A stretch of DNA of 64,000 nt from Methylocaldum sp035627495 (lineage in GTDB: Bacteria > Pseudomonadota > Gammaproteobacteria > Methylococcales > Methylococcaceae): assembly GCF_035627495.1 (NCBI RefSeq), contig NZ_DASPLO010000218.1, forward strand, positions 51,195 to 115,194, given 5' to 3'. Made by a program: the position numbers and the translations under genes. The notes under the pieces are model-generated. The model saw only the letters and a list, made by a program, of their open reading frames with translations, had not been told where the DNA came from and searched no databases. Positions 7,513 through 17,176 of this stretch are shown one piece after another (the first letter of the stretch is position 1; the number at the start of each line of letters is the position of its first letter).

Positions 7513-9420
7513 ATGTTAATAACCCAGGGAAATCATTTTGAAGAACTGAAAACTACGGGGAAGCTGCCTTCCCCTTTCGGGGTCGCGCTCGAAATTATGC
7601 GCCTGACTCAAAAGAAAGACGCCACCGCTCAGGAGCTGGCCAAGCTTGTACAGATGGATCCGGCTTTGACCGGCAGAGTGATCCAGTTCGCAAATTCGGC
7701 TCATGTCGGTGCACGCCGGCCGGTTGCGGCCGTCATCGATGCGATCCGGCTCCTGGGCATGAATACCATACGTCAGTTCGCACTTAGCCTTTCGGTGATC
7801 CAAGGGAATCTGAGAGGAGCCTGCCGATCATTTAATTACCGGGGTTTCTGGTCCGGTTCCTTAGCGCGAGCCTTGTCTGCCCAGGCCATAGCGACGCGGG
7901 ATCGCGTTGTCGCCCCGGAGGAAGCGTTCACCTGCGCTCTTTTGTCCGAAATCGGACAACTGGCATTGGCCAGCGTCTACCCGGATGAATACGCGCAGTG
8001 TCTGGCCGCTTTCAAGCCCGGAAATGACGACGAGTTGGTCAAGTCCGAGCAAGAACGGTTTTCCATCGACCACCGACAACTTGCGCTCGGTTTATTGAAA
8101 GAGTGGGGCTTTCCGGCTGTCATGCTGGAGGCGTTAACGCTTAGATATACAGAAGGGAGGCCGCCCGCATGCGAGAGCACCAGGGCCGAGCGCTTTGCCG
8201 CGCAATTGCGGCTGTCAACCTTGCTCGGTCGCTACTGCGACGTGGACATGGGCGCCAGAAACACACTGCTCCCGCAAATCATCTCCATGGCACAGACACT
8301 CGGCCTGGACGAGCCCGATCTGGAAGAGCTTTGGGAACAAGTCACTCAACAGTGGCAGACATCCAGCCAATTCTTGAGCATTCCCGTGGGCGACATGCCC
8401 CCGCTAAAATCATCTGAGACAGCAGAGGACCAAATCGGCGCCAATCCGAAACCTGCTCGCCTCAAAATTGTATTGTTACACACCGACTTCCAGCATGTGG
8501 CCGATCTTGAGAAGTTATTAAACTCCGATGGCCATGAAGTGCTCACGGCGAGTAATGCCGATAAAGGGGTAGAGCTCGCCGTTACGGAAAAGCCGCAGCT
8601 TATTATTGCAGCATCCGATAAATGCCCCACCGATAGCATACAGTTTTGCAAAGCGCTTCGCGCTTCCGAGCTCGGACGTCAAATTTACCTGATTGTCCTC
8701 ACGTCCGCTGCGGAGAAAGAATTCCTCGTACAAGCCTTCGATGCCGGAGCCGACGATTTTATCGTTACACCGGTCCACGACAGGGTGTTAATCGCTCGGG
8801 TGCGCGGCGGACAACGCATCATACAACTGCAGGAAGAAATGGCCCGCGAGCGACAGGAAATCAGCCGATATGCCCACGAACTGGCTATTGCCAAGCGAAA
8901 AATGGAGGTCATGGCGATGACGGACTCGTTGACCAAGATTCCTAATCGCCGCTACGCATTCGCCCGGCTCAACGAAGAGTGGTCCGTCTGGCGCCGCACC
9001 GGCAGACCTCTGACCATAATGCTCCTGGACCTGGATCATTTTAAGCAGATCAACGATACCTTCGGACATCAGGTGGGCGACCAAGTCCTGGTGCACACGG
9101 CCAAAATCGCCCGTTCCATGCTGCGTTCCACCGACGTCGTATGTCGACTGGGCGGAGAGGAATTTATTGTCATCGCGCCGAATACCGACATGGCCGTTGC
9201 GAAGACGCTAGGGGAACGGCTGCGGAACGACGTTGAACAGCATCAGTTCCAGATGATAAAGCTAACCAAGCCGTTGACCATAAGTATCGGCATCGCGATT
9301 TCGACGGACCACACGGTAAACGAAAACGACTTGCTTCACCGTGCCGATCAAGCTCTCTACCGGGCAAAGCACGCCGGACGCAACATGGTTAAGTTCTTTT
9401 CGCCGCAACGAGCCGTTTAA
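7513..9420 (+). CDS. HDOD / degenerate receiver / GGDEF signalling protein
   Basis: 635 residues. An HDOD domain (about 15-215) is followed by a receiver-like domain (about 316-432), a short coiled coil (EEMARERQEISRYAHELA) and a GGDEF domain. The GGEEF active site is at 547-551, with a complete inhibitory RxxD site (RSTD) five residues before it, so it is a probable active, product-inhibited diguanylate cyclase. The receiver lacks its phosphoacceptor: in PQLIIAASDKCP the aspartate position is Ala367, so it cannot be phosphorylated in the usual way. Monocistronic, convergent with the kinase operon to its right. The stimulus is unknown. Confidence 0.9.
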   Translation: MLITQGNHFEELKTTGKLPSPFGVALEIMRLTQKKDATAQELAKLVQMDPALTGRVIQFANSAHVGARRPVAAVIDAIRLLGMNTIRQFALSLSVIQGNLRGACRSFNYRGFWSGSLARALSAQAIATRDRVVAPEEAFTCALLSEIGQLALASVYPDEYAQCLAAFKPGNDDELVKSEQERFSIDHRQLALGLLKEWGFPAVMLEALTLRYTEGRPPACESTRAERFAAQLRLSTLLGRYCDVDMGARNTLLPQIISMAQTLGLDEPDLEELWEQVTQQWQTSSQFLSIPVGDMPPLKSSETAEDQIGANPKPARLKIVLLHTDFQHVADLEKLLNSDGHEVLTASNADKGVELAVTEKPQLIIAASDKCPTDSIQFCKALRASELGRQIYLIVLTSAAEKEFLVQAFDAGADDFIVTPVHDRVLIARVRGGQRIIQLQEEMARERQEISRYAHELAIAKRKMEVMAMTDSLTKIPNRRYAFARLNEEWSVWRRTGRPLTIMLLDLDHFKQINDTFGHQVGDQVLVHTAKIARSMLRSTDVVCRLGGEEFIVIAPNTDMAVAKTLGERLRNDVEQHQFQMIKLTKPLTISIGIAISTDHTVNENDLLHRADQALYRAKHAGRNMVKFFSPQRAV

Positions 9421-9549
9421 GAGGCGCATAATCACAACGCAAGCATTACGTCCCACAAACTAAACGCATGGTCGGTTTATGAAATTTCTTCTTGAACACC
9501 CGCCTCACTTTCAACGAAAGGGAGTGAACGGTTGCATCTACACCACTCT

Positions 9550-11118
9550 CTACGATGATTTCGTGAATAGGTGGCGGCTGAAACAGGGAATATTCTGCGA
9601 GTGGGCTCTGCTGGAATAATCCAAAAGCGCTTTGAGCCCCTTATGGTCCACGGGTTTGAAGAGATGATGATCGAATCTTGCTTCGTGCATCCATCGAAGT
9701 TCGTTGGCATGCCCGCACTCGGTAACGGCAATGAGCTTGGGGCATTGGTGACCATATTCTTGGCGAAGACACCGGGCCAGCTCGTAGCCATCCATCTCGG
9801 GTGGGCGTATGGTTACGAGCACCGCTTCGGGCCGCCGTTCACGGACTGTCGGCAGCACCTGCCGGCCTTCGTGCACGGCACGCGCTTCATATCCCCACAG
9901 TTTCAACAGTTCGACGGTGCTTCGAGCCGATTCGATATCGGCATCTGCAACCAGTACGTGATAATTCGAGACCGTATCTTCGGACGCTTGCTGCGGTGGA
10001 ACCTGTTCGGACGCATCTATATCAAGATCAAGCAGCGGCAGCCGCACCACGAATTCGCTGCCCGTGCCGGTTCCGGCGCTATGGGCTTCCACTTCTCCGC
10101 CATGCATCTCCACCAATCGCTTCACCAGGCTCAAACCGATGCCTAAGCCGCCTTGTGCCCGGTCAAGGGAACGCGGCTCCTGGGTGAACAAGTCGAAAAT
10201 GTGCGGAAGATTCAAAGGCGAAATACCCGTTCCGTTATCCTGCACCCGTATCACTGCTCTGGCGCCGTCCGTTTCGACCGACAACCGGATAAGTCCGCCT
10301 TCTTCCGTATATTTCGCCGCATTGTCCAAAAGATTGGAAAATACCTGCGTCAATCGAGCGAAATCGGCTTCCACCCAAACGGGGTTGGACGATAGCCGAA
10401 GAAGCAATTCATGCCGGTTAGCCTCGATGAGCGGACGGCTCGCTTCGACAGCTTGGAAAACGGAAGTCGTGAGTTCCAGGGATTCGCGCTTGAGCGTTAC
10501 CTTGCCACAGGTTAGGCGTGATATGTCGAGGAGATCGTCGACCAAGCGCGTGAGTTGGGTCAACTGGCGATCGATAATGCCCCGTGCCCAATCCACGTGA
10601 AACGGCGTCACATCCGCTTGTTTCAAGACTTCGACCGCATTGCGGATGGGGGCAAGCGGGTTGCGCAGTTCGTGGGACAGCATCGCGAGGAACTCATCCT
10701 TGCGGCGATCGGCTTCTTTTAAAGCTTCCTCGGTTCGTTTGCGCTCTATGGCGTAGCGGATGGACCGGATAAGCAGGTTGCCCTGGAACTGTCCCTTGAT
10801 GACATAATCCTGAGCCCCTTCCTGAATCAGGCGGAATCCGACGGCTTCGTTGTCCAGGCCGGTACAAACGATAATAGGAACGGAACTCGCCAGATCGCGG
10901 ATTTTCAGCAGCGTATCGATGCCCTCGGCATCGGGTAGATTGAGATCCAAAAGGATCACATCGAACCGCTGCCGCCCCAAAATTTCGGTGGCCTCGCTGA
11001 GCCGCGCGACCCGATCCAAATCGAAACGCACCACGCCGACCTGGGCCAAGGCTTCTTCGACCAGGAACGCATCGCTCGGGCTGTCCTCCACCAAGAGGAC
11101 ACGATAGTGCTGCTGCAT
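9550..11118 (-). CDS. Hybrid response regulator / histidine kinase with C-terminal pseudo-receiver
   Basis: 522 residues with no membrane segment. The N-terminal receiver has phosphoacceptor Asp58 in VILLDLNLP. A coiled linker is followed by HisKA with His149 in MLSHELRNPLAP and a HATPase with the N box (NLLDNAAKY), G1 (DNGTGI) and G2 (GGLGIGLSLVKRL). The C-terminal receiver carries Thr436 where Asp is expected (LVTIRPPEMDGYE), so it cannot accept phosphate. ATG 11118 is chosen because it lies 8 bases past the stop of the preceding regulator gene; the longer frame from 11226 would overlap that gene. It is third in an operon PAS kinase - receiver - this gene. Confidence 0.9.
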   Translation of the reverse strand: MQQHYRVLLVEDSPSDAFLVEEALAQVGVVRFDLDRVARLSEATEILGRQRFDVILLDLNLPDAEGIDTLLKIRDLASSVPIIVCTGLDNEAVGFRLIQEGAQDYVIKGQFQGNLLIRSIRYAIERKRTEEALKEADRRKDEFLAMLSHELRNPLAPIRNAVEVLKQADVTPFHVDWARGIIDRQLTQLTRLVDDLLDISRLTCGKVTLKRESLELTTSVFQAVEASRPLIEANRHELLLRLSSNPVWVEADFARLTQVFSNLLDNAAKYTEEGGLIRLSVETDGARAVIRVQDNGTGISPLNLPHIFDLFTQEPRSLDRAQGGLGIGLSLVKRLVEMHGGEVEAHSAGTGTGSEFVVRLPLLDLDIDASEQVPPQQASEDTVSNYHVLVADADIESARSTVELLKLWGYEARAVHEGRQVLPTVRERRPEAVLVTIRPPEMDGYELARCLRQEYGHQCPKLIAVTECGHANELRWMHEARFDHHLFKPVDHKGLKALLDYSSRAHSQNIPCFSRHLFTKSS

Positions 11119-11126
11119 AGGTTGAA

Positions 11127-11555
11127 CTACTGGGAAGGAAGGCTCACCACCGTAAACCAAAAACTCTCGATAGCTTGAACCACTTTGACAAAACTCTCGA
11201 AATGAACCGGCTTGGTGATATAGCAATTGGCATGTAGCCCATACGCGCGAAGGATGTCCTCCTCCGCCCTGGAAACCGTCATCACCACCACCGGAATCAT
11301 CTTCAGGTTCGCATCGCTCTTGATTTCGGCGAGAACCTCGCGACCGTCCTTCTTAGGCAGATTAAGATCCAAAAGAATCAAATCCGGACGTGGCGCATCG
11401 GCGTATTTGCCCTCCCGCCGGAGGAACGCGATCGCTTCGACGCCGTCTTCCACGATGAAAAGCTCCGTGAGCAGCTTCGCGGATTCGAGCGCTTCCTGAG
11501 TGAGAAGTACATCGGTAGGGCTATCTTCAACCAGCAGGATATTGACAGGTTTCAT
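11127..11555 (-). CDS. Single-domain response regulator, Rcp1-like
   Basis: 142 residues, receiver domain only. The acidic pocket (LLVEDSPTD), phosphoacceptor Asp63 in LILLDLNLPKKDGREV, the Thr in VVMTVSR and the Lys in ITKPVHFESF are intact. This length and the NLPKKDGREV sequence are typical of Rcp1-type regulators that partner phytochrome-like kinases. Its ATG overlaps the stop of the PAS kinase by four bases (ATGA), so the two are translationally coupled and almost surely form a pair. No output domain, so the signal must be passed on, possibly to the hybrid kinase encoded next. Confidence 0.92.
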   Translation of the reverse strand: MKPVNILLVEDSPTDVLLTQEALESAKLLTELFIVEDGVEAIAFLRREGKYADAPRPDLILLDLNLPKKDGREVLAEIKSDANLKMIPVVVMTVSRAEEDILRAYGLHANCYITKPVHFESFVKVVQAIESFWFTVVSLPSQ

Positions 11556-13075
11556 CGGATCATTCTGGATTCGGTTGGGTGAGTGGGAAAGGTGAAGAAA
11601 AAGGTAGTGCCGTAGCCGGGCTCGGATTCCACCCAGATACGTCCGCCGTGCCGCTCCACGACTCTTTTACAAATGGCGAGACCGATTCCGGTGCCGGGAT
11701 AGTCGTGCCGTGCGTGCAATCGTTGAAAAATCCTGAATATCCGTTCGAAATAATGGGGTTCTATGCCGATACCGTTGTCGCGGACCGTAAAAACCCATTC
11801 GCTGTTTTGCTTTGTTACGCCGACATGGATCAACGGTACTTGATCACCGCGGAATTTGACAGCGTTACTGATCAGGTTCTGGAACAACTGGATGAGCTGA
11901 CCCGGGTCCGCAACGATCGTAGGCAGATCGTCATAGGTTACTTCGGCCCCGCTCTCTCTGATGGCGACCTCGAGATTGGCCAAAACCGTAGTGATGATGC
12001 TTCGGCAGTCCGTCGGTTCGAAGGGCCGGTCCCGGGAGCCGATACGCGAATACGCCAAGAGATCGTTGATGAGGTTCTGCATGCGCGTGGCGCCTTCCAC
12101 CGCATGGGTGATCACCTCGTCGGCGCGCGTATCCAGCTTTCCCTGGTACCGCCGCCGAATGATTTCCACGCAGCCGGCCACCGCCCGCAAAGGCTCCTGA
12201 AGATCGTGGGAAGCCACATAGGCGAATTCCTGCAGCTCCGCATTGGAGCGCGCCAACTCCTGCGCCTGCGCGGCGAGCCGTTCCTCCGCCGCCTTGTGTT
12301 CGGTCACGTCGAGCATGATGCCGATCATGCGGACGGGACGACCGTACCGGCCGTACAAGATCTGGCCGCGGTCGTTGACCCACCGAATGCTGCCGTCGGC
12401 ATGCAACACGCGGTATTCCAGATTGAACATATCCTGCGTCCGCTGAGCCATGAACCGCTTGATCACCGAATCCACGGTCTCTTTTACGGCCGCACGGTCA
12501 TCGGGATGTACCCTATTGAACCAATTCTCAGCGGTGGCTTCGCATTCGCCCGGCTTGAGCCCGAGCAGAAGATAGGACCCATCCGACCAGGTAACTTTAT
12601 CCCGAGGGATGTCCCAATCCCAGGTCCCCGCCCTCGCCGAGCTCAAAGCCAGATTTAAACGCGCTTCGCTTTGCCGCAGAACCTCTTCGGCCTGTTTGCG
12701 CTGGGTAATATCCGCTATGGCGGCCAGTACACAAAGATCCCCGTCAATCCGTATTGGACTCAAGGCGATTTCGATGGGAATTTCTTCGCCATTCTTGCGC
12801 AAACCATAAAGGTCCCGCCCCATGCCCATGGGTTTTCTCTCGGGACGATTGTGAAAGCTTTGACGATACGCATCGTGTCCGACCCTGAACCGCTCGGGGA
12901 TGAAGATGTCGATCGAACGCCCGAGTAGTTCTTCCTGGGAATAGCCGAACAATTGCTCTAGATAGGCATTGACCAGAACGATCTTGCCGGCATGGTCAAC
13001 CAGCGCCAGCGCATAGGGCGTATTCTCCGTAATCGTACGGAAGATGGATTCGGTTTTGTTGCCTGCTTCATCCAT
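11552..13075 (-). CDS. PAS-PAS sensor histidine kinase (phytochrome-kinase-like transmitter)
   Basis: 507 residues, soluble. PAS domain 1 is at about 10-130 (ITENTPYALALVDHAGKIV) and PAS domain 2 with its PAC segment at about 140-260 (RVHPDDRAAV, GIMLDVTEHK). A coiled linker leads to HisKA with the His in YVASHDLQEPLRAV, then a HATPase with N box NLISNAVKF and G boxes DNGIGI and GTGIGLAICKRVVERHGG. The transmitter belongs to the class found in bacterial and cyanobacterial phytochromes, but no GAF/PHY chromophore module is present. ATG 13075 is preferred; a TTG four codons upstream is possible and neither has a clear ribosome site. First gene of the three-gene relay operon. Confidence 0.9.
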   Translation of the reverse strand: MDEAGNKTESIFRTITENTPYALALVDHAGKIVLVNAYLEQLFGYSQEELLGRSIDIFIPERFRVGHDAYRQSFHNRPERKPMGMGRDLYGLRKNGEEIPIEIALSPIRIDGDLCVLAAIADITQRKQAEEVLRQSEARLNLALSSARAGTWDWDIPRDKVTWSDGSYLLLGLKPGECEATAENWFNRVHPDDRAAVKETVDSVIKRFMAQRTQDMFNLEYRVLHADGSIRWVNDRGQILYGRYGRPVRMIGIMLDVTEHKAAEERLAAQAQELARSNAELQEFAYVASHDLQEPLRAVAGCVEIIRRRYQGKLDTRADEVITHAVEGATRMQNLINDLLAYSRIGSRDRPFEPTDCRSIITTVLANLEVAIRESGAEVTYDDLPTIVADPGQLIQLFQNLISNAVKFRGDQVPLIHVGVTKQNSEWVFTVRDNGIGIEPHYFERIFRIFQRLHARHDYPGTGIGLAICKRVVERHGGRIWVESEPGYGTTFFFTFPTHPTESRMIR

Positions 13076-13452
13076 AAGGAGAAACAAAAAGGTGCGAGTT
13101 CAAAAAAAATTAACGGTTTTGGAGACAAACCCTGTCTCGATGTCGATAAGGGCCGATTAGTTTTCAACAACAGGGGGCTGCTAGGGAAGCAAATTTTTGT
13201 CAAAAGGTCAACAGAATGTTACGAAGCGAAGAAATGGGTTGGAGGCGGAAGCCGCGTGGTGGTTGGGGTGTGTGAACGAGCGTATCGGCGCGCACCGAAG
13301 ATTGGCTCTCCCGTGCTTTCCGTGCCGTCGGTAGCCCGAAGCTGACCGGACCGCCGGAACCCTGGGGTCGTTACAGAGCGTAAACGGTTTTATTGGAGGC
13401 GGCGATTGTGGAAAAGTCTTCCGTCCCCGGAGCAGCGGCGGGTCCCGACCAT
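13076..13452. other. Intergenic gap between the kinase operon and cysI
   Basis: The region holds the probable promoter of the leftward kinase operon in its right-hand part (an AT-rich stretch around 13085-13110). Nothing else is recognisable: no protein-like frame, repeat or hairpin of note. Confidence 0.4.
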
Positions 13453-15156
13453 TTAAGGATCCCCGTGAAATTCGCGTCCCGCCTTAATTGCGGATACATA
13501 ACCGGCGCGGATGACGAAATCGCCGAAAGGCTCTCCCGCCCACCGTTCGCGTGCATAGTGAGCCATGAGAGGACCAAGCGCGGCTACGATCTCGTCTTCC
13601 GAAATTCCTTCCCGGTACAGCGTGTTCAAGCGGCCGCCATCGAATCCCGCGCCCAGATAAAGGTTGTACTTCCCCGGAGACTTGCCCACCAAACCGATTT
13701 CGCCGAGATAAGGACGCGCACAGCCGTTGGGACAGCCGGTGACCCGAAGGTTAATGGCATCTTTTTCCAATCCCGCTTTTCTCAAAATCGGTTCCAGTCG
13801 CGTCAGGAGCGTCGGCAGCCAGCGTTCGCTCTCGGCCATGGCCAAGCCGCAGGTGGGCAAAGCCACGCACGACAGGGCGTGCCGCCTTAAACCGCTCCAC
13901 TTGCCGGGATCGGGAATCCGATGCCGGTCGAGCAAGGCTTCGATTTTGGGCTTAGCGGCTTCGTTGATCTTGGCGATGATCAGATTCTGGTTGGCGGTCA
14001 ACCGGAAGTCGCCCTCGTGGAGGGCGGCGATTTCGCGTAACGCCGTCAGCCACGCCACCTCGGGCGTGTCCCTCAAGCGGCCGCTGAGAATGCCGAGGGT
14101 CAGATGCCACTGGCCCCGGCCGTCCGACACCCAGCCGAAGCGGTCGCCGGTGCTTTCAAAGCGGAAAGGCCGTGCGGCTTCGAGACGCCAGCCGAGCCGG
14201 GCTTCCAACTCGGTCTTGAACCATTCCGTGCCGCGGTCGTCCAGGGTGTATTTCAGCCGCGCGTGTTTGCGATTCGTCCGGTCGCCGAAATCGCGCTGCA
14301 CCTTGAGCACGTTTTCGGCGACTTCGAGGAGCCGATCGGGCCGGCAGAAACCGATGACTTCGCCCAGACGCGGATAGGTGGAAGGCTCGCTATGGCTCAT
14401 ACCCATGCCGCCGCCCACGGACACATTGAACCCGAGCAGCGCATCGCGGTCGGCGATAGCGATGAATCCCAGATCCTGGGCATAGACATCGATATCGTTG
14501 TGCGGGGGCAGCGCGATGCCAATCTTGAACTTCCGCGGCAGATAGTGCTTGCCGTACAGGGGTTCTTCCTCGGCCGGCGTCCCGGCGACGCGCTCCCCAT
14601 CCAGCCAGATTTCGTGGTAGGCCCGCATCCTCGGAAGCAGGTGTGCGCCGAGGCGCTTGCTCCAGTCGTAAATTTCTTCGTGTAGCGGGGAAAGATACGG
14701 ATTGTTGTGGCAGACCACGTTGCGGTTGACGTCCCCGCAGGCGGCGATGGTGTCCAGCAAGGCATGGTTGATGCCGGCGATGGTGGCTTTGAGATGCCGT
14801 TTCACGACGCCATGGAATTGGAAGGTCTGGCGAGTCGTGATGCGCAGCGAACCGTGGGCATACCGGCGGGCCAGCTCATCCAACTGCAGCCATTGCCGGG
14901 GCGTGCAGACGCCGCCCGGCATCCTGACGCGGATCATAAAGCCGTAGGCCGGCTCCAGCTTCTGTCTCTGGCGCTCGTTGCGGAGGTCCCGGTCATCCTG
15001 CTGATAAGTGCCGTGGAACTTGAGCAGCTTGTTGTCTTCCGGGGACACGGCGCCGGTCGCCGGATCGGCCAGGCTTTCCTCTATCGTGCCCCGCAGGTAA
15101 CGGCTGCGCTCCTTGAGGGCTTCGTCTTCACTGGGTTGCATGCGCTCGACTCCCAT
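13453..15156 (-). CDS. cysI: Sulfite reductase (NADPH) hemoprotein beta-component
   Basis: Six-electron reduction of sulfite to sulfide on a coupled siroheme-[4Fe-4S] centre. The 567 residues carry the ligating cysteines Cys430 and Cys436 (CVALPTCGLAMAESE) and Cys475 and Cys479 (VTGCPNGCARPYLGEIGLVG), close to E. coli numbering. Siroheme-side residues are in RITTRQTFQFHGV. The frame extends upstream inside cysJ, but ATG 15156 is preceded by GAGGAAG at a good distance and lies 10 bases after the cysJ stop, so it is the start. Encoded downstream of cysJ in one operon; feeds sulfide to cysteine synthase. Confidence 0.97.
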   Translation of the reverse strand: MGVERMQPSEDEALKERSRYLRGTIEESLADPATGAVSPEDNKLLKFHGTYQQDDRDLRNERQRQKLEPAYGFMIRVRMPGGVCTPRQWLQLDELARRYAHGSLRITTRQTFQFHGVVKRHLKATIAGINHALLDTIAACGDVNRNVVCHNNPYLSPLHEEIYDWSKRLGAHLLPRMRAYHEIWLDGERVAGTPAEEEPLYGKHYLPRKFKIGIALPPHNDIDVYAQDLGFIAIADRDALLGFNVSVGGGMGMSHSEPSTYPRLGEVIGFCRPDRLLEVAENVLKVQRDFGDRTNRKHARLKYTLDDRGTEWFKTELEARLGWRLEAARPFRFESTGDRFGWVSDGRGQWHLTLGILSGRLRDTPEVAWLTALREIAALHEGDFRLTANQNLIIAKINEAAKPKIEALLDRHRIPDPGKWSGLRRHALSCVALPTCGLAMAESERWLPTLLTRLEPILRKAGLEKDAINLRVTGCPNGCARPYLGEIGLVGKSPGKYNLYLGAGFDGGRLNTLYREGISEDEIVAALGPLMAHYARERWAGEPFGDFVIRAGYVSAIKAGREFHGDP

Positions 15157-15166
15157 AATGACTTCC

Positions 15167-16954
15167 TCAGTACACGTCCCGCTGGTAACGTTTCGAGGAC
15201 TGTAGTTTCCGGACGTAGTCCTCGGCCCGTTCACGGCCGAAGCCCCCTTCTTTCGCCACGACGGAGACCAAAGCCTCGTGAACGTCCGATGCCATCCGCT
15301 GAGCATCGCCGCAGACATAGAAATAGGCCCCCTCCTCCAGCCAGGCGTAGAGTTCGCGGCTTTGTTCGAGCATCCGGTGCTGCACGTAGATCTTGTTGTC
15401 GTCGTCACGCGAAAATGCCACGTCGATCCGGCTCAAGAGACCGTTCTTCCGATGGTCGAGCCACTCCCGCTGATACAGAAAGTCGGTGTGAAAGTTCCGG
15501 TCGCCGAAGAACAGCCAGTTCTTGCCTCTAGCCCCCATAATCTCCCGATCCGCCAGAAAGGCACGGAAAGGCGCCACGCCCGTACCCGGTCCGACCATGA
15601 CGATCGGCGTGTCCGGGTCCTCGGGTAGCCGAAAATTGGGATTGCTGTCGATGTATACCGGCACTCGTCCCTCCTCCGCCACCCGCTCGGCCAGAAAGGT
15701 GGAAGCGACTCCCTGGCGCTCGGATCCGTGACTCTCGTAGCGCACCACGCCCACGGTGAGGTGCACCTCGTCTGGATTGGCGTTATGGCTCGACGCGATG
15801 GAATAGAGCCGGGGCGGAAGTTTCCGCAGCAAGGCGACGAATTGGCCGGCCGTGATGCCCGGCACCGGATAACTCCGCACCACATCAATGATTTCGCGGC
15901 CATACAGGAAATTCCGAAGGAGCGACCGGTTCTCCTCTTTGAGAAACTCGCCCAATTCACGGGAACCGGACAGCTCTGCGTACTTTTCCAAAAAGGGGCG
16001 GGTGAGCGTGGTGATCTCGTAATGGTGCAGGAGCGCTTCTTCCAGAGTAGTTTCGACGCCGTCGGAACCGGGAACGGTTGCGCTCGGAGTGAGGCCGATG
16101 CTATCGATAAGATCGGCCGCCCGTTCCGGCCAATTTGTGGGAACCACGCCCAGAGAATCGCCCGGCTCGTAGCGCAAACCGGAATCCGCGATCGAGAGTT
16201 CGACATGCCGCACGTCCTTGGTGGAACCCCGTCCCGTCAAGCGGACGTTGTCCAGCACGGTCGCCGGGAATGGGCGTTTCTTGGAATAGGCGGATACCTG
16301 ATCGACTGCAGCCGGTATCGATAGCTCTACCCGCGATTCCCGGGATTGGGCCAGGGCCGCCAAGACGCCTTCCATCCAGCTTTCCGCCGCTTCCTCGTAA
16401 TCCACATCGCAGTCGGCACGGGGATAAAGGCGGGCAGCGCCCAACTCCTCCAGCCGGCTGTCGAAATCGCGCCCGGTCTTGCAGAAGTATTCGTAGCTCG
16501 TATCGCCGAGAGCCAGGACGGAAAACTGCAAACCTTCCAGCTTGGGCGCTTTCTTGCCGTGCAGGAATTCATAAAACGGTCGGGCATTGTCGGGAGGATC
16601 ACCCTCGCCATGGGTGCTCACGATCACGAGAAGGCAACGGTCGCGTTTGAGTCGGGCGCTCCTGTAACTGCCCATGGCCTCCAGCCGCGCCGCGATGCCG
16701 CTTTGCCGTAACTGGGCATGGAGCGCTTTGGCGAGTTTTTCGGCGTTTCCGGTCTGCGAGCCAAAAAGCACCGTGACCCCTGGTTGCGGTTCCACGGATT
16801 GGAGCGATGGCGATTGAGTAAGTTTTTGCGCGGCGTCACCAAATCCCGCCAGATAACCGCTCGCCCAAAGTCTCTGCTCGGGCGCGAGCTCTTCCGCCAA
16901 GCGTTTCAAGATTTCCCATTGTTGTGGGGTCAAAGGGCCGCTGGGCTTGCTCAC
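15167..16954 (-). CDS. cysJ: Sulfite reductase (NADPH) flavoprotein alpha-component
   Basis: Passes electrons from NADPH through FAD and FMN to CysI. Domains in order are: a flavodoxin FMN domain (about 60-200; LFGSQTGNAEKLA, STHGEGDPPDNA), an FAD domain (about 230-445; RLYSIASS) and an NADP domain (VGPGTGVAPFRAFLADR, FFGDRNFHTDFLYQREW). The C-terminus is KRYQRDVY, ending in the FAD-stacking tyrosine of the family. The start is GTG 16954. A separate intrinsic terminator lies about 190 bases upstream in the same orientation, so expression may involve a long leader. Confidence 0.96.
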   Translation of the reverse strand: MSKPSGPLTPQQWEILKRLAEELAPEQRLWASGYLAGFGDAAQKLTQSPSLQSVEPQPGVTVLFGSQTGNAEKLAKALHAQLRQSGIAARLEAMGSYRSARLKRDRCLLVIVSTHGEGDPPDNARPFYEFLHGKKAPKLEGLQFSVLALGDTSYEYFCKTGRDFDSRLEELGAARLYPRADCDVDYEEAAESWMEGVLAALAQSRESRVELSIPAAVDQVSAYSKKRPFPATVLDNVRLTGRGSTKDVRHVELSIADSGLRYEPGDSLGVVPTNWPERAADLIDSIGLTPSATVPGSDGVETTLEEALLHHYEITTLTRPFLEKYAELSGSRELGEFLKEENRSLLRNFLYGREIIDVVRSYPVPGITAGQFVALLRKLPPRLYSIASSHNANPDEVHLTVGVVRYESHGSERQGVASTFLAERVAEEGRVPVYIDSNPNFRLPEDPDTPIVMVGPGTGVAPFRAFLADREIMGARGKNWLFFGDRNFHTDFLYQREWLDHRKNGLLSRIDVAFSRDDDNKIYVQHRMLEQSRELYAWLEEGAYFYVCGDAQRMASDVHEALVSVVAKEGGFGRERAEDYVRKLQSSKRYQRDVY

Positions 16955-17140
16955 TGGATTGTCTCTTGAAGGAATTGCTGCCGGAAAAGCGGTTAGACCG
17001 GCCCGGATGCCTTTTGCATCGCGATCATGGCCTGAAAGACAAAGTATTCATCACCGCTTTGCCGTTGAAGTTGAATCACCTCTTGAAAGCCATGTTGCAA
17101 AGAACGCAAGGGTTCGCCATCACCTCAAACGGCTCAATAA

Positions 17141-17176
17141 ATAAAAAGCCAGTAATCCTCTCGGACGCACTGGCTT
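17141..17176 (-). terminator. Orphan intrinsic terminator in the region upstream of cysJ
   Basis: On the minus strand AAGCCAGT pairs with ACTGGCTT (8 bp). The loop can form a further TCC-GAGA-GGA hairpin with a GNRA tetraloop. TTTATTTATT follows directly, so this is a convincing rho-independent terminator. No gene precedes it on that strand for more than 500 bases; a TATAGT-like -10 lies about 45 bases upstream. It therefore ends either a short RNA or an attenuated leader of cysJI. Confidence 0.6.

Noticed and set aside
13453..15408. 651-residue version of cysI
   Set aside because: The first 84 residues are a low-quality shadow of cysJ. ATG 15156 has a good ribosome site and the normal CysI length.
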